Assembly: GCA_965242505.1 (NCBI GenBank)
Contig: OZ251449.1
Coordinates: 3,534,001 to 3,598,000, forward strand
From: UBA2966 sp965242505
Lineage (GTDB): Bacteria > Pseudomonadota > Alphaproteobacteria > UBA2966
Length of the DNA: 64,000 nt
Reading direction: 5' to 3'
A model generated the notes under the pieces. The model ran no database searches and had not been told where the DNA came from. It worked only from the letters and a program-made list of their open reading frames with translations. Positions within the stretch are counted from its first letter, which is position 1, and each line of letters starts with the position of its first letter. The position numbers and the translations under genes were made by a program. Positions 31,950 through 40,690 of the stretch are shown here, piece after piece.

Positions 31950-33284
31950 TCAGAACCTGCATCCCTTCTGCGGCCGCCCGCCGGCCGCCCGCAACGCCTC
32001 GATGGAGTCCCGGAACGGCGCGATGGACGTCTCCGTGTTCTCCATGCGGCGCCGGGCCATGTCCATCGGACCGCACCCGAAAGCGACCGCGTTCGGGTCG
32101 CCCCCCGCGTCCAGCAGCGCCTCGACCGCCGCGGCATCGCCCGACAGCGCCGCGTTATGCAGGGGCGTGCCTCTGCCGTCGTTCCGCGCGTTGACGTTCG
32201 CGCCGCCGGCAAGCAGAGCGCGGACCGTATCGGCGCGGTCGTCGTCGCCGCTCTTGAGGATCGCCACATTTATCTCCCAATCGGCCTCGTCCAGCGTATC
32301 GAAGCTCTCTATTATTTCGGAGACCATCTCGGAGTACGCCTTCAACAGTTTGTCACGACCGCCTTTGGCGTCCGCCTCCAGCGCGGCGAGGATCAGCTTC
32401 CTCATGGCCGCGGCGTGCAGGGGTGTATCCCCGCCCTCGGCGCGCGCGTTGACGTCCGCGCCGCCCGAGAGCAGGGCGGGAATGACCGCCGCTTTGCCCG
32501 ATGCCGCCGCGACATGCAGGGGCGTAGCTCCGCCCTTCTTGTGAGCGTTGGCGTTGACGTCCGCGCCGCCCGCAAGCAAGGCGCGGATGGCCGTAACGTC
32601 GCCCGATGATGCCGCAACGTGCAGGGGCGTAGACCCTTCTTCATCGTTCCGCGCGTTGACGTCCGCGCCGCTGGCAAGCAGGGCCTGAATCACACTGGTC
32701 TGGTCGGCGGCGGCGCCCTTGAGGTTCGCCAAGAATGCGTTCCGGTCCGCCTCGCCCAGCGTATCGAGGCCCGCTGCTCTGGCGACCGCCCTCGACCCTT
32801 CGTCGCGGTCGCCTTTGGCGGCCGCTTCCAGCGCGTCGATGATCGTCTTCCCCGTGGCCGCATAATGCAGGGGCGTACCCCCGGCCTCGTCCCGCGCGTC
32901 GACGTTCGCGCCGCCCGCGAGCAGGGTGGGAATGATCTCTGCCCTGTTCCATATCGCCATCGCCGCTTGGTGCAGGGGCGTGGACCCGTCATCGGCCTTC
33001 GCGTTGACGGCCGCGCCGCCCGCGAGCAGAACTTGGATGGATGCCATCTGGCCCACCGCCGCCGCCGCGTGCAGGGGCGTAGACCCGTCATCGGCGCGTG
33101 TGTTGACGTCCGCACCGCCCTTGAGCAGAGCCTGGATGGTAAAGGAGTGGCCCGATGCCGCCGCCTCGTGCAGGGGTGTCGTTTGCGCGTTGGCGTCGCG
33201 GACGGGTCCGCCGATCGTGAGGCACCCCGCGAGCAGCAGGATCGCCAGACCGGCCGCCACGCGGAGATTCATCGGTTTGCCCAT
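31950..33284 (-). CDS. Ankyrin-repeat lipoprotein
   Basis: A 444-aa protein with a lipoprotein signal (LAILLLAGCL, Cys about residue 20) from the ATG at 33284. It has about eight ankyrin repeats of about 33 aa, e.g. QTTPLHEAAASGHSFTIQAL, STPLHAAAAVGQMASIQVLL, GTPLHYAATGK and TPLHNAALSGDAAAVEALL, interrupted by two longer acidic inserts (around residues 170-200 and 330-370). Each repeat carries the GGADVNAR-type turn. Likely a membrane-tethered protein-binding scaffold. Ankyrin proteins are frequent in host-associated bacteria, though no host is shown here. Confidence 0.88.
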   Translation of the reverse strand: MGKPMNLRVAAGLAILLLAGCLTIGGPVRDANAQTTPLHEAAASGHSFTIQALLKGGADVNTRADDGSTPLHAAAAVGQMASIQVLLAGGAAVNAKADDGSTPLHQAAMAIWNRAEIIPTLLAGGANVDARDEAGGTPLHYAATGKTIIDALEAAAKGDRDEGSRAVARAAGLDTLGEADRNAFLANLKGAAADQTSVIQALLASGADVNARNDEEGSTPLHVAASSGDVTAIRALLAGGADVNANAHKKGGATPLHVAAASGKAAVIPALLSGGADVNARAEGGDTPLHAAAMRKLILAALEADAKGGRDKLLKAYSEMVSEIIESFDTLDEADWEINVAILKSGDDDRADTVRALLAGGANVNARNDGRGTPLHNAALSGDAAAVEALLDAGGDPNAVAFGCGPMDMARRRMENTETSIAPFRDSIEALRAAGGRPQKGCRF

Positions 33285-33501
33285 GTCTTCCCGCCGCGTT
33301 GCGGCCGCGCTCCTGCGCGGCCTGTGAAGTTCAGCGCCCGGAACCGCCCCCCGGCCGCGCGTCGCGGTCGGCGGAAAGCGCATCGAGGGCGATGATGCTC
33401 ATGGGCGCATGATGGGCGGCGATGCCGGGCCGGTCAATCGCGATCCTGCTTGTCCGCAAGATTCGTCCAGTGACGGGAGCATTGTAGGGCCCACTCATGC
33501 T

Positions 33502-33680
33502 CCTCCCCCCTGACGCGACCCCCACCCCGACCCTCCCCCTGCAAGGGAGAGGGAGAAGAAGGGGGACGGGAAGCCATTGATACTCCTCCCCCATAACAGG
33601 GGGGAGGTCGGGAGGGGGGTGGACCGCGGTCCCGCGACGCCGCGCGATCCTCGATCCCTGCCGGTACGAGAAATGCGGCC
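33502..33680. repeat. Composite palindromic repeat cluster 10 (modules A, B and C)
   Basis: A (CTGCAAGGGAGAGGGAGAAG), B with the TAACAGGGGGGAGG variant, and C ending GGTACGAGAAATGCGGCC. It fills most of the 33285-33795 gap. The rest (33285-33501) is unremarkable, and the gap end carries only the 3' flank of the phage block. Confidence 0.83.
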
Positions 33681-33795
33681 CTGTTGTCGATCCCGTCCTT
33701 GAGGCGCCTGACGTCGGCCTCGGCGGCGACGCCTTCGGGTTACGGCGCGCGGCCGGCCCGCCCGCGGTCGCGTGTCCATTCCTCCGGACGGGTCC

Positions 33796-34281
33796 TCACC
33801 TCCGCGGCTCCCGCGCGCGGTCGCCGAACCACCACAGCGTCGCGGCGCTCGTCGTGTAGACGATCGTGTGCGCGACGTAGGCGCGGAGGTCGAGGTCGTC
33901 CGCGGCCAGTGTGAAGTAGACCGCCGCCGTGAGCAGGATGAGCGCGAACGTGAGCGCCGGGCGCACCATGGCCTTCACGTCGGCGGCCCACGGCGACGCC
34001 GGCGCGGCCGCCCGGTCGTGGCGGTAGGAGGCGACCTGTGCGGCGGCGGCGGCCTCGTCCGCTCGGGCCCGGGCGTCGGCCTGGGCGATCCGCTCCTCGC
34101 TCTCCAGTTCGGCGCCGCGCGTCTCGATGTGGAGCCGCTGGAGCGCCAGCTCGTGCGCCCGCAGGGCTTCGGCCTCCCGCGCCGCGTCGCGGCGGTCCAG
34201 CCACCTGAAGGCCCCGCCGACGACGGAGCCGAGGATTCCCGTCGCGCCCCCCGACGCGACCGTTGCGATCAGATCGAGCAT
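33796..34281 (-). CDS. Phage-type membrane protein, holin candidate
   Basis: A 161-aa protein: Gly-rich N-terminus (ATVASGGATGILGSVVGGAFRW), a long charged helix (RDAAREAEALRAHELALQRL onward), then two membrane segments (ALTFALILLTAAVYFTLA and AYVAHTIVYTTSAATLWWF). The same arrangement is found in small phage proteins placed next to endolysins. It directly follows the M15 peptidase gene (1-bp gap), which supports a lysis role. Confidence 0.6.
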   Translation of the reverse strand: MLDLIATVASGGATGILGSVVGGAFRWLDRRDAAREAEALRAHELALQRLHIETRGAELESEERIAQADARARADEAAAAAQVASYRHDRAAAPASPWAADVKAMVRPALTFALILLTAAVYFTLAADDLDLRAYVAHTIVYTTSAATLWWFGDRAREPRR

Positions 34282-34282
34282 T

Positions 34283-34657
34283 TCACCAACTCCTTTCCCG
34301 TCCCATGTCCACGTGGACGAACGTCCGATAGCGGAGCCCGAAGCCCCGGAACCCGGCCGCGCGCAGGGCGGCGATCAGCGCCCCCCGGTCGTGGCCGGCC
34401 AGCGCCACGTCGAAGGCGTGGCCCTCCTTGTGTTTCGATCGCGGCGCGCCGCCGACCAGCGCGTTGTGCGCCGGGTCGCGGTAGGCGCTGTTGATCCGCA
34501 GGGGCCGGCCCAGCCGCGACCGCGCCGCCTGGAGCGCGTCCAGCGCCTCCTCGACGAGGAGCAGCGAGCCGTCGCCGCGCGAGGCGATCTCGACCGGCGC
34601 GAAGTTCGGCCACCGCCACGCCGCGGGCGGGACCTCCGAATGGTGCGCGTACAGCAT
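34283..34657 (-). CDS. Peptidase M15-type endolysin
   Basis: A 124-aa zinc D-Ala-D-Ala carboxypeptidase domain of the M15A type used by phages as endolysin. Zinc ligands are His and Asp in SKHKEGHAFDVAL and the distal His in FVHVDMGRE. PLRINSAYRDPAHNALVGG is the usual preceding motif. No signal peptide, so export would depend on the neighbouring holin candidate. Confidence 0.88.
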   Translation of the reverse strand: MLYAHHSEVPPAAWRWPNFAPVEIASRGDGSLLLVEEALDALQAARSRLGRPLRINSAYRDPAHNALVGGAPRSKHKEGHAFDVALAGHDRGALIAALRAAGFRGFGLRYRTFVHVDMGRERSW

Positions 34658-34661
34658 GGGA

Positions 34662-34838
34662 TCAGGCCCCGATCAGGCGCCGGATCACGTCCGTCGCCGT
34701 GCCTTCGCCGATCAGCAGCAACAGCGTGATCGCCGCGAGCCAGGCCTCGAGGCGCTTCAGGCGGGCGCGTATCTCGCCGTAGCGGGTGCCGCACAGGTCG
34801 ACGTGGGCGCCGAGGTTGTCGCGTTCGCTGGGTTTCAT
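34662..34838 (-). CDS. Small phage membrane protein
   Basis: A 58-aa protein translated from 34838 to a TGA at 34662-34664. It has a helical charged first half (SERDNLGAHVDL, ARLKRLEAW) and one membrane segment (AAITLLLLIGEG). Its ATG overlaps the stop of the upstream ORF (ATGA at 34835-34838), and the endolysin gene follows 4 bp after its stop, so it is embedded in the operon. A spanin-like or second holin role is a guess. Confidence 0.6.
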   Translation of the reverse strand: MKPSERDNLGAHVDLCGTRYGEIRARLKRLEAWLAAITLLLLIGEGTATDVIRRLIGA

Positions 34839-35053
34839 CGCGTCCCCTCCCCGGGCGCCCCGCGGGCGTCCGTGGCGTCCCGGACGCCCGGTTCGGTCGG
34901 GTCGTCGAACGTCCCGACGCGCAGGCCCGTCTGGGCGTGGACGTCGTTCCAGGCGTCGGCGCCCGGAGACGCGCTGACCTGCTCTCCGTTGCCGCGAAGC
35001 GCCCAGACGCGGGAATGGGCGCGGTCGATGTACTGGGCCTTGACGTAGGTCAT
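34835..35053 (-). CDS. Small phage structural-region protein
   Basis: A 72-aa protein starting MTYVKAQYIDRAHSRVWALR, with a C-terminal half rich in Asp/Thr/Gly. The start overlaps the tail-fibre stop (ATGA, 35050-35053) and the end overlaps the next gene, so it belongs to the same transcript. Family not recognised; small proteins in this position are often tail-fibre chaperones or hinge proteins. Confidence 0.6.
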   Translation of the reverse strand: MTYVKAQYIDRAHSRVWALRGNGEQVSASPGADAWNDVHAQTGLRVGTFDDPTEPGVRDATDARGAPGEGTR

Positions 35054-37005
35054 GAGATGTCCGCCTCCACGTGGATGTAGGCGCGCGCGGCGCCGGTGGT
35101 CAGGAGACAGGCGTCGCCGGCCGCCAGGTTGTTCCTGGAGGCGCCGCCGCCGTTCAGCCGGATGCCGTTGGTTCCCGCCCCGTAGGACGCCAGGCTCGAG
35201 AACCGGGACTTGTCGGTCAGCGTCGCCGGCCACGCGTCGAAGTGCGACGCGCCGCTGACGGTGACGGCGCCGCCCGCCGCGCGCAGTTCCGTCGGCAGGG
35301 GGAGGACGAATTGCGCCGCGCTGGACGAGTAGGCCTGTCCGACGGCGCATATGCCCGCGGCGCCGGAGCCGCCCCGGAACTTGAAGGCGTAGCGCTGGCA
35401 GGTCCGCAGCTCCTCCGCGTGACTGCGCGGGACGTAGGGGGTGGCGATCTGCCCCGGCTGGAGCTTGACGTTGGTGAAGCCGAGGTAGTCGCCGGCGGCG
35501 CCCGCCCAGTTCCGGGAGGCGGCCGCGCCGCCGGCGCCGTCTCCGGCGTAGGTCCCCCAGGCATTGGCCGCCGCCCGCCGATCCGGTCCCGCGTGGAGGC
35601 CGACGAAGACGAACGCGGCCGCGTCCGCGGACGGCGCGAGCGTCGCCGCCGCGTCCGCCGGGATGACGATATGCGCGCGCTCCCACGCGCCGTCGGCGCC
35701 GACCTCGGCCTCGCCGACGTACTCCCGCGTCCCCCCGGCGACGCGCAGCCCGAGCGCGACCGTGTGCGGCGGCCTGGAGGCGCTCGCGTGGCAGATGACG
35801 TCCATCGACAGCACGCCGCCCGCGAACGTCCCGTCCGGCGGACGCGCGAACGCCAGCAGGTCGTTCCCCGCGACGCCCTGCCGGAGCTGGAGGGCCGTCC
35901 CCGCCGCCGGCGCGGCGTCGGCGGTCGCGCACAGCGCCTTCAGCCAGTTGCTCTTGCCGTCGATCCCGCCGTCGGCCTCCCTGGAGACGGTGAAGGCGGC
36001 CCGCGCGTCGCCCGATTTCTGGAACCTCCAGCGGTCGATCGCGATCCGCGAGGCGTTGCGCCCGGCGTCCGGAACGTGGTCGTACTGGTCGACCAGGAAA
36101 CTCGCGTTGTCGACGGCGTTGTGTTCGACGGCGACGTTGGCGTGGCTCGCGAGGCGCCAGCGGGACCCGTCCGAGACGAGCACGGCCGCCGCGCCCCGGC
36201 GCCGGAGCTCCAGGTCCGGCAGGCCGTCGACGTCGTCCCCGCCGGCGGGGGTGATCGCGACTGCGCCCCCGCCGCCGTCGGTCTTGAGGAAACCCGCGGC
36301 GAAGCCGTCCCCCGCCGAGGCCGCCGCGGGCAGCGCGGCCGCGTAGCCGCCGCCCGCGGCGTCGCACAGGAACAGGACGCCCCGCTCCTCCGTCGCCACC
36401 GCGAAGGCGGCGGTCCGCGCCGCCGTGCCGGCGAGGAAGGCCCTCAGCGTCCTGAGCGCGGCGGCCGCGTCCGGGTCGTCCATCAGCGTTTCCATGAAGG
36501 CGCCGACCGGCGCGCCGCCGGCGGTCGGCGCGCCCCAGAAGACCCCGTCCTCGGTCGCGTTGACGCCGAGGAACCTGCCCGCGTTGCCTTCGAGGCCGGG
36601 CGGCCCCACGTCGGTCAGCGTCGAGTCCACCGGCAGTTTGAAGGTCCGCCGGACGGCCTCGTCGAGCTGCTGGTCGCGCATCGCCGCGCGGTCGGCCTCG
36701 GCCTCCAGGGCGCCGGTGTCGAGCGCCCCCTGCCTCGGCAGGCTCGTGCTCTGGGTGAGGGGCAGGACGCGCCGGAGCGTCACCGTCCTGGCGGCCTCTC
36801 CGGTCCGTCTGGGCGCGGTCGCGAACGCGACGTTGCCGCCGGTGTCGCGGCCGACGTTGGAGACCGTGTAGCCGCCGCCCTGCGCCGCCCCGTCGACCGA
36901 CACCTCCATGTCGGAATGGCGGTCGACGCGGAAGGTGTAGGCGAAGACGGTCTGTTCCTCCGCGGCCGCATAGCGGTCGACGTTGGACGTCGTCGTCATC
37001 GTCAT
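35050..37005 (-). CDS. Phage tail fibre, T7 gp17-like N-terminus
   Basis: A 651-aa protein. The first 130 residues match the T7-type tail-fibre anchor: EEQTVFAYTFRVDRHSDMEV, then DTGGNVAFATAPRRTGEA and VLPLTQSTSLPRQGALDTGALEAEADR. A Gly/Ala-rich middle is followed by a C-terminal carbohydrate-type region (GLRVAGGTREYVGEAEV, then KLQPGQIATPYVPRSHAEEL) seen in phage fibres and receptor-binding proteins. Full length and apparently intact. It would attach to a short-tailed (podovirus) virion. Confidence 0.85.
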   Translation of the reverse strand: MTMTTTSNVDRYAAAEEQTVFAYTFRVDRHSDMEVSVDGAAQGGGYTVSNVGRDTGGNVAFATAPRRTGEAARTVTLRRVLPLTQSTSLPRQGALDTGALEAEADRAAMRDQQLDEAVRRTFKLPVDSTLTDVGPPGLEGNAGRFLGVNATEDGVFWGAPTAGGAPVGAFMETLMDDPDAAAALRTLRAFLAGTAARTAAFAVATEERGVLFLCDAAGGGYAAALPAAASAGDGFAAGFLKTDGGGGAVAITPAGGDDVDGLPDLELRRRGAAAVLVSDGSRWRLASHANVAVEHNAVDNASFLVDQYDHVPDAGRNASRIAIDRWRFQKSGDARAAFTVSREADGGIDGKSNWLKALCATADAAPAAGTALQLRQGVAGNDLLAFARPPDGTFAGGVLSMDVICHASASRPPHTVALGLRVAGGTREYVGEAEVGADGAWERAHIVIPADAAATLAPSADAAAFVFVGLHAGPDRRAAANAWGTYAGDGAGGAAASRNWAGAAGDYLGFTNVKLQPGQIATPYVPRSHAEELRTCQRYAFKFRGGSGAAGICAVGQAYSSSAAQFVLPLPTELRAAGGAVTVSGASHFDAWPATLTDKSRFSSLASYGAGTNGIRLNGGGASRNNLAAGDACLLTTGAARAYIHVEADIS

Positions 37006-37077
37006 GGCGTTTCCTCCTTCGGGATTCCCTTCGTCTCGTCGCCGGCGAACCGGCCGCGGCGTTCGCGTCCCCGCTCC

Positions 37078-37168
37078 TCCCCCGGCGCGACCCCCACCCC
37101 GACCCTCCCCCTGCCAGGGAGAGGGAGAACGGAGGGGGATGGAGGGGGGGGCCGCGCGGCCCCGCAAG
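37078..37168. repeat. Composite palindromic repeat cluster 11 (module A) inside the phage block
   Basis: One A module (CCCTGCCAGGGAGAGGGAG) plus a G-rich tail between the tail-fibre start and the portal stop. Its presence between two phage genes shows that the repeat spread, or the block was rearranged, after the phage arrived. Confidence 0.8.
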
Positions 37169-37170
37169 CT

Positions 37171-38742
37171 TCATCCGGCGGCGCCCTCGCTCCGTTCGAG
37201 CGCCCGCCGCCGCCGCGCGGCGTCCACCGCCTCCTCGTCGACCATCCACTTGCGCGGGACGCCGACGTCGCCGGGCACGTCGCGGGCGATCCGGTCGAAG
37301 TCGTAGTGATCGAGCATCCCGGGGACCGAGCTCGCCAGCGGCCCGATCAGCGCGAAGGCGTCCTGGAGCGACCGGGCGCTCGCCATCTTCCGCGCCCGCG
37401 CCAGCGGCGAGACGAAGTCGATCTCGATGCTCTCGGCCCGCAGCAGCGCCCTGGGCGGCGGCCCGAAGGCGCCGGCCCGGAACATCATCGTCCAGCAGGT
37501 CTCGATCAGCGGGTCGAGCAGCTCCGTCTCGGCGCGCGCCACGGCCGGGCTGGTGAGCTGCTGGCGCCGTTCCCGCCGGTCGAGCACCTCGGTCGCGGTG
37601 ACGTTCGCGCCGCCCTCGCGGAGGCCGAGCACGTCGTCGAGGAAGCCCTGGGCGATCGCCTGGCGCAGCTCGTTCTCCTTGGCCCGCGCCGCGCCGAGAT
37701 CGCCGCGGCCCTGCAACGCCCTGACCTCGCCCGAGATGCCCGGATCGTAGACGTTGCGCGCGCCGGGCTTGAGGCTCAGCCGCCCGATCAGCGATTCGTC
37801 CGGGAACAGCCAGGGCGGGTAGACCGACAGGATCAGCCCCTCGAGGCCGTACCTGACGATGGTGTTGAGCGTCTTCACGTCCGGCAGGACGTCCATGGCC
37901 GGACCCCGGCCCCACACCTCGCCCGCGGACTTCGACCACCGGGGCGTGAAGTAGCGCCGGTCCCGGAAGCCGCCCTTCGAGACGATCTTCTCGTGCTCGG
38001 CGTCGACGTAGACGCTGACCCAGTCGGCGCCCGAGATGGACCTGTCGCCGGCCCGCCGCGTCTCCTTCAGCAACGGGTCGTCGCGGCGGTAGACGGCGTG
38101 CACGAACTCCCACTTCCGCTCGTCCGCGCCCGGCCCGTCCTTCTCCAGGCCGCGCGCGATGTCGTCGTCGAGGTCCGCGTCCCCGAAGTGGATCCTCGCC
38201 TGCCGCGCCGTGAACTCCACGGAGCGGAACACCGTGTCGACGACGCCGTCCGGTCCCTCGTCGATGGCGTATTCGCCGACCGCGAGGTTGCGGAAGACGA
38301 AGCCGTTGAAGCCCGGCCGACGGATCTCGCGCTCGTCGACGAACAGCCCGCCGGTCCCGACGCCGATCAGGTCGAGCAGCGTCTCCGGGATCTCGCCGTA
38401 GAAGTTGGACTCGTGAAGCGCCTCGTAGAGCCGGTCCGCCGAGCCGTCGAGCCACGCCTCGACCTCCCCCATGCCCTCGATCCCGACGGCGCGGAGCGCG
38501 AACCAGCGGTCCGCCGGGCTCGCCATCAGGCCCATCAGGGTCGAGGCCAGCCGCCGCATGAAGCGCGTCGCCGTCGCGTCGAAACGTTTCTCGGCGCGTT
38601 TCCCGCCGATGCGCGCCGCGCGTCCGACCGGGGCGCGCGCCGGGAGGATGTGGTCGAACACGTCCTGCCAGTGCGCCTCCCACGCGGCCCTGCGGGCCTT
38701 CAGCGTCGACCAGCGGTCGAGGATGCCGCGCGCGTCGGCCAC
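37171..38742 (-). CDS. Podovirus portal (head-tail connector) protein
   Basis: A 523-aa protein of the T7 gp8-type head-to-tail connector family, close to the usual length. Features: RRAAWEAHWQDVFDHILP, RRLASTLMGLMASPADRWF, YEALHESNFYGEIPETLLDLIGVGTG (a highly conserved connector segment), GRGPAMDVLPDVKTLN and the C-terminal EVLDRRERRQQL stretch. In a virion twelve copies form the DNA entry pore. No capsid, terminase or tail-tube gene is found nearby. Confidence 0.9.
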   Translation of the reverse strand: MADARGILDRWSTLKARRAAWEAHWQDVFDHILPARAPVGRAARIGGKRAEKRFDATATRFMRRLASTLMGLMASPADRWFALRAVGIEGMGEVEAWLDGSADRLYEALHESNFYGEIPETLLDLIGVGTGGLFVDEREIRRPGFNGFVFRNLAVGEYAIDEGPDGVVDTVFRSVEFTARQARIHFGDADLDDDIARGLEKDGPGADERKWEFVHAVYRRDDPLLKETRRAGDRSISGADWVSVYVDAEHEKIVSKGGFRDRRYFTPRWSKSAGEVWGRGPAMDVLPDVKTLNTIVRYGLEGLILSVYPPWLFPDESLIGRLSLKPGARNVYDPGISGEVRALQGRGDLGAARAKENELRQAIAQGFLDDVLGLREGGANVTATEVLDRRERRQQLTSPAVARAETELLDPLIETCWTMMFRAGAFGPPPRALLRAESIEIDFVSPLARARKMASARSLQDAFALIGPLASSVPGMLDHYDFDRIARDVPGDVGVPRKWMVDEEAVDAARRRRALERSEGAAG

Positions 38743-38745
38743 GGA

Positions 38746-39600
38746 TCAGGCCCCGAACAGGGTCGGGCGGCGGACGCCGGCCCGCCGGCCGGTGAGGCCC
38801 AGCGGCCCGCCGGTCGTCAGGAACCGCGGCCGGCGCCGCGCCGCCGCCCGATCGCCGCCGTCATCGTCGTCGCCGCCGGAACCGGCGGCCAGGAGCCGCA
38901 CGGGGTCCGCCGCCGCCGCGCGCGGCCGGGCCCGGCGGCCGGTCCCGGTCGCTGCTTCCCCGGCGCGGGCGGTCTCCGTCTCTCCGGCCCCGGCCGGACG
39001 CGCGGACCCGGAGTCCGCCGCCCGCGCCGCCCGCGTCCCGTTCCCGGCGCCGTCACTGTCGCCGTCGCCGGCGCCGTCGGGAAGGCCGGGAGCCTCGCCG
39101 GTCCGGCCGCTCGCCGCCGGGCCGGGGCCCCGCGCCGTCCGCGCGCCGCCGCGTTCGCCCGCCTCGGCCGCCCGCGCTCCGCTTTCCGCGACGGCGCCGC
39201 CGATCCGGGCCCCGATCTTCGATGCGAACGGCGCGGGGACCATGGCGCCGAGCAGTTCGCCGACCAGTTCGCCGCGCCCCCGCGCCGCCGCCGCGCGTTG
39301 TTCGGTGACGGCGAGGCCGACCGCGTCGACCAGGCCGAAGTTGAACGGCGCCTCCGCCGGCCCGTCGATGCCGCCGCCGGCCGTCCCCGCCGACGGCGCG
39401 CCGCGGCCGCCGTCCCCGGCCGACAAGCCCTGTTCGTCCGCCGGCGCGCTCTGGACGCCGGGCGCGTCGAGGCCGGGGTCGAAACCGCCCCGGCCGTCGA
39501 TGCCGCCGCCGCCCCCGCCGCCGGAGTCTCCGCCGTCGTCGCCGAAGCAGCCGCGCGCCGCCCGGTCGACCGCGTCAAGCGGGTCCTTGCGAAGTCTCAT
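38746..39600 (-). CDS. Low-complexity phage protein
   Basis: A 284-aa protein very rich in Gly, Ala, Arg and Asp, with one ordered stretch (FNFGLVDAVGLAVTEQR, then GELVGELLGAMVPAPFASKIGARIGG) and a basic C-terminus ending RRPTLFGA. It stands 3 bp before the portal gene. Small virion or scaffold-type proteins with TLLG-type ends occur beside portals in short-tailed phages, but I do not recognise the family. The strong composition bias means homology searches may miss it. Confidence 0.55.
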   Translation of the reverse strand: MRLRKDPLDAVDRAARGCFGDDGGDSGGGGGGGIDGRGGFDPGLDAPGVQSAPADEQGLSAGDGGRGAPSAGTAGGGIDGPAEAPFNFGLVDAVGLAVTEQRAAAARGRGELVGELLGAMVPAPFASKIGARIGGAVAESGARAAEAGERGGARTARGPGPAASGRTGEAPGLPDGAGDGDSDGAGNGTRAARAADSGSARPAGAGETETARAGEAATGTGRRARPRAAAADPVRLLAAGSGGDDDDGGDRAAARRRPRFLTTGGPLGLTGRRAGVRRPTLFGA

Positions 39601-40006
39601 TCGAGAACCTCCCGATGCGCCGCACCGCGCGGGCGCCGTCGAGGCGCGTCCACCGCGCCGCGCCGGCGCCGTAGCGCGACACGAGATGATCCCTGAAGGC
39701 GCGGACGTGCGCCCGGACGCCGCCGAACGGCGCCGCGAAGTTCAGCACCCACAGCCGGTCCCCCGACCGCATGTCGCCGGGCCGCAGGCGGCGCGTCCGC
39801 GCCACGAACCCGGCCTCCGCCTCTGCGTCCAGCCACGCCCAGGTCCCGAACGCCGCCGGCGCCACCCACGCCTGGCCGAGCGCCAGGCAGGGCAGGACGA
39901 CGCGGTCGAGATCGGCGATCGTGTGGGTCCGGTAGACGTCCGAGGCCGCCATCAGGACGGCGATCCGCCCCAGCCGCTCGTCGACCGTCCTCGTCGCGTC
40001 CGTCAC
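39575..40006 (-). CDS. Toxin-activating lysine acyltransferase-like protein (RtxC/HlyC fold)
   Basis: A 143-aa protein from a GTG at 40006. It matches the RtxC/HlyC pattern: RLGRIAVLMAASDVYRTHT, then LPCLALGQAWVA, TWAWLDAEAEAGFV, RPGDMRSGDRLWVLNFAAPFGGV. The His of YRTHT and the Asp-Trp region near GDRLWV are the candidate catalytic site. In phages such proteins occur near structural genes, where they presumably acylate a virion or lysis protein. It overlaps the next gene by 26 bp. Confidence 0.72.
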   Translation of the reverse strand: MTDATRTVDERLGRIAVLMAASDVYRTHTIADLDRVVLPCLALGQAWVAPAAFGTWAWLDAEAEAGFVARTRRLRPGDMRSGDRLWVLNFAAPFGGVRAHVRAFRDHLVSRYGAGAARWTRLDGARAVRRIGRFSNETSQGPA

Positions 40007-40017
40007 GCGGTTCCTCC

Positions 40018-40470
40018 CTCTGGCGCCGCGACCCCCACCCCGACCCTCCCCCCGCCAGGGGGAGGCCCCATTCATGCTCCTCCCCCCTGACAGGGGGGAG
40101 GTCGGGAGGGGGGTCCGCCGCCCCGCAACGCCGCTCGCGCTTCCCTCCCCCCGGCGCCGCGACCCCCACCCCGACCCTCCCCCTGCAAGGGAGAGGGAGA
40201 AGAAAGGGGGAGGCCCCATTCATACTCCTCCCCCCTGACAGGGGGGAGGTCGGGAGGGGGGGTCCGCCGCCCCGCAACGCCGCTCGCGCTTCCCTCCCCC
40301 CGGCGCCGCGACCCCCACCCCGACCCTCCCCCTGCAAGGGAGAGGGAGAAGAAAGGGGGAGGCCCCATTCATGCTCCTCCCCCCTGACAGGGGGGAGGTC
40401 GGGAGGGGGGTCCGCCGCCCCGCAGCGCCGAGCGACCATCGACCCCCGCAACGCCGCGCGAAACGCAGGC
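40018..40470. repeat. Tandem array of composite palindromic repeats, cluster 12
   Basis: Three tandem copies of a unit made of A plus B plus a GTCCGCCGCCCCGCAACGCC tail, beginning at 40023, 40154 and 40303 (spacings 131 and 149 bp; the first copy lacks about 18 bp of the A tail). The array ends in a degenerate module C (CCGCAACGCCGCGCGAAACG). It lies upstream of the phage block; the remaining gap to 40690 is AT-rich around 40530-40610 and may carry the GMC promoter. Confidence 0.88.
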
Positions 40471-40690
40471 TTGCCGTGGATATTCCGGGACCGTGTTTCG
40501 CCGAATGGGCGAACGTCCCGCGATGCTATTCCGAAATCATGACCGAAGTGTGCATGGTGTGCAAGAGAAAAATGACTTTTTCGGTAAATTTTTTGTGATG
40601 AGAGGAAAACCCCCCGGAATCCGCCGTTTCGCGGCGTCTTGACAGGAGGCCGCGGCCCCCGTTTCGTTCGCCGCATGGGCGCGCGGTTCC

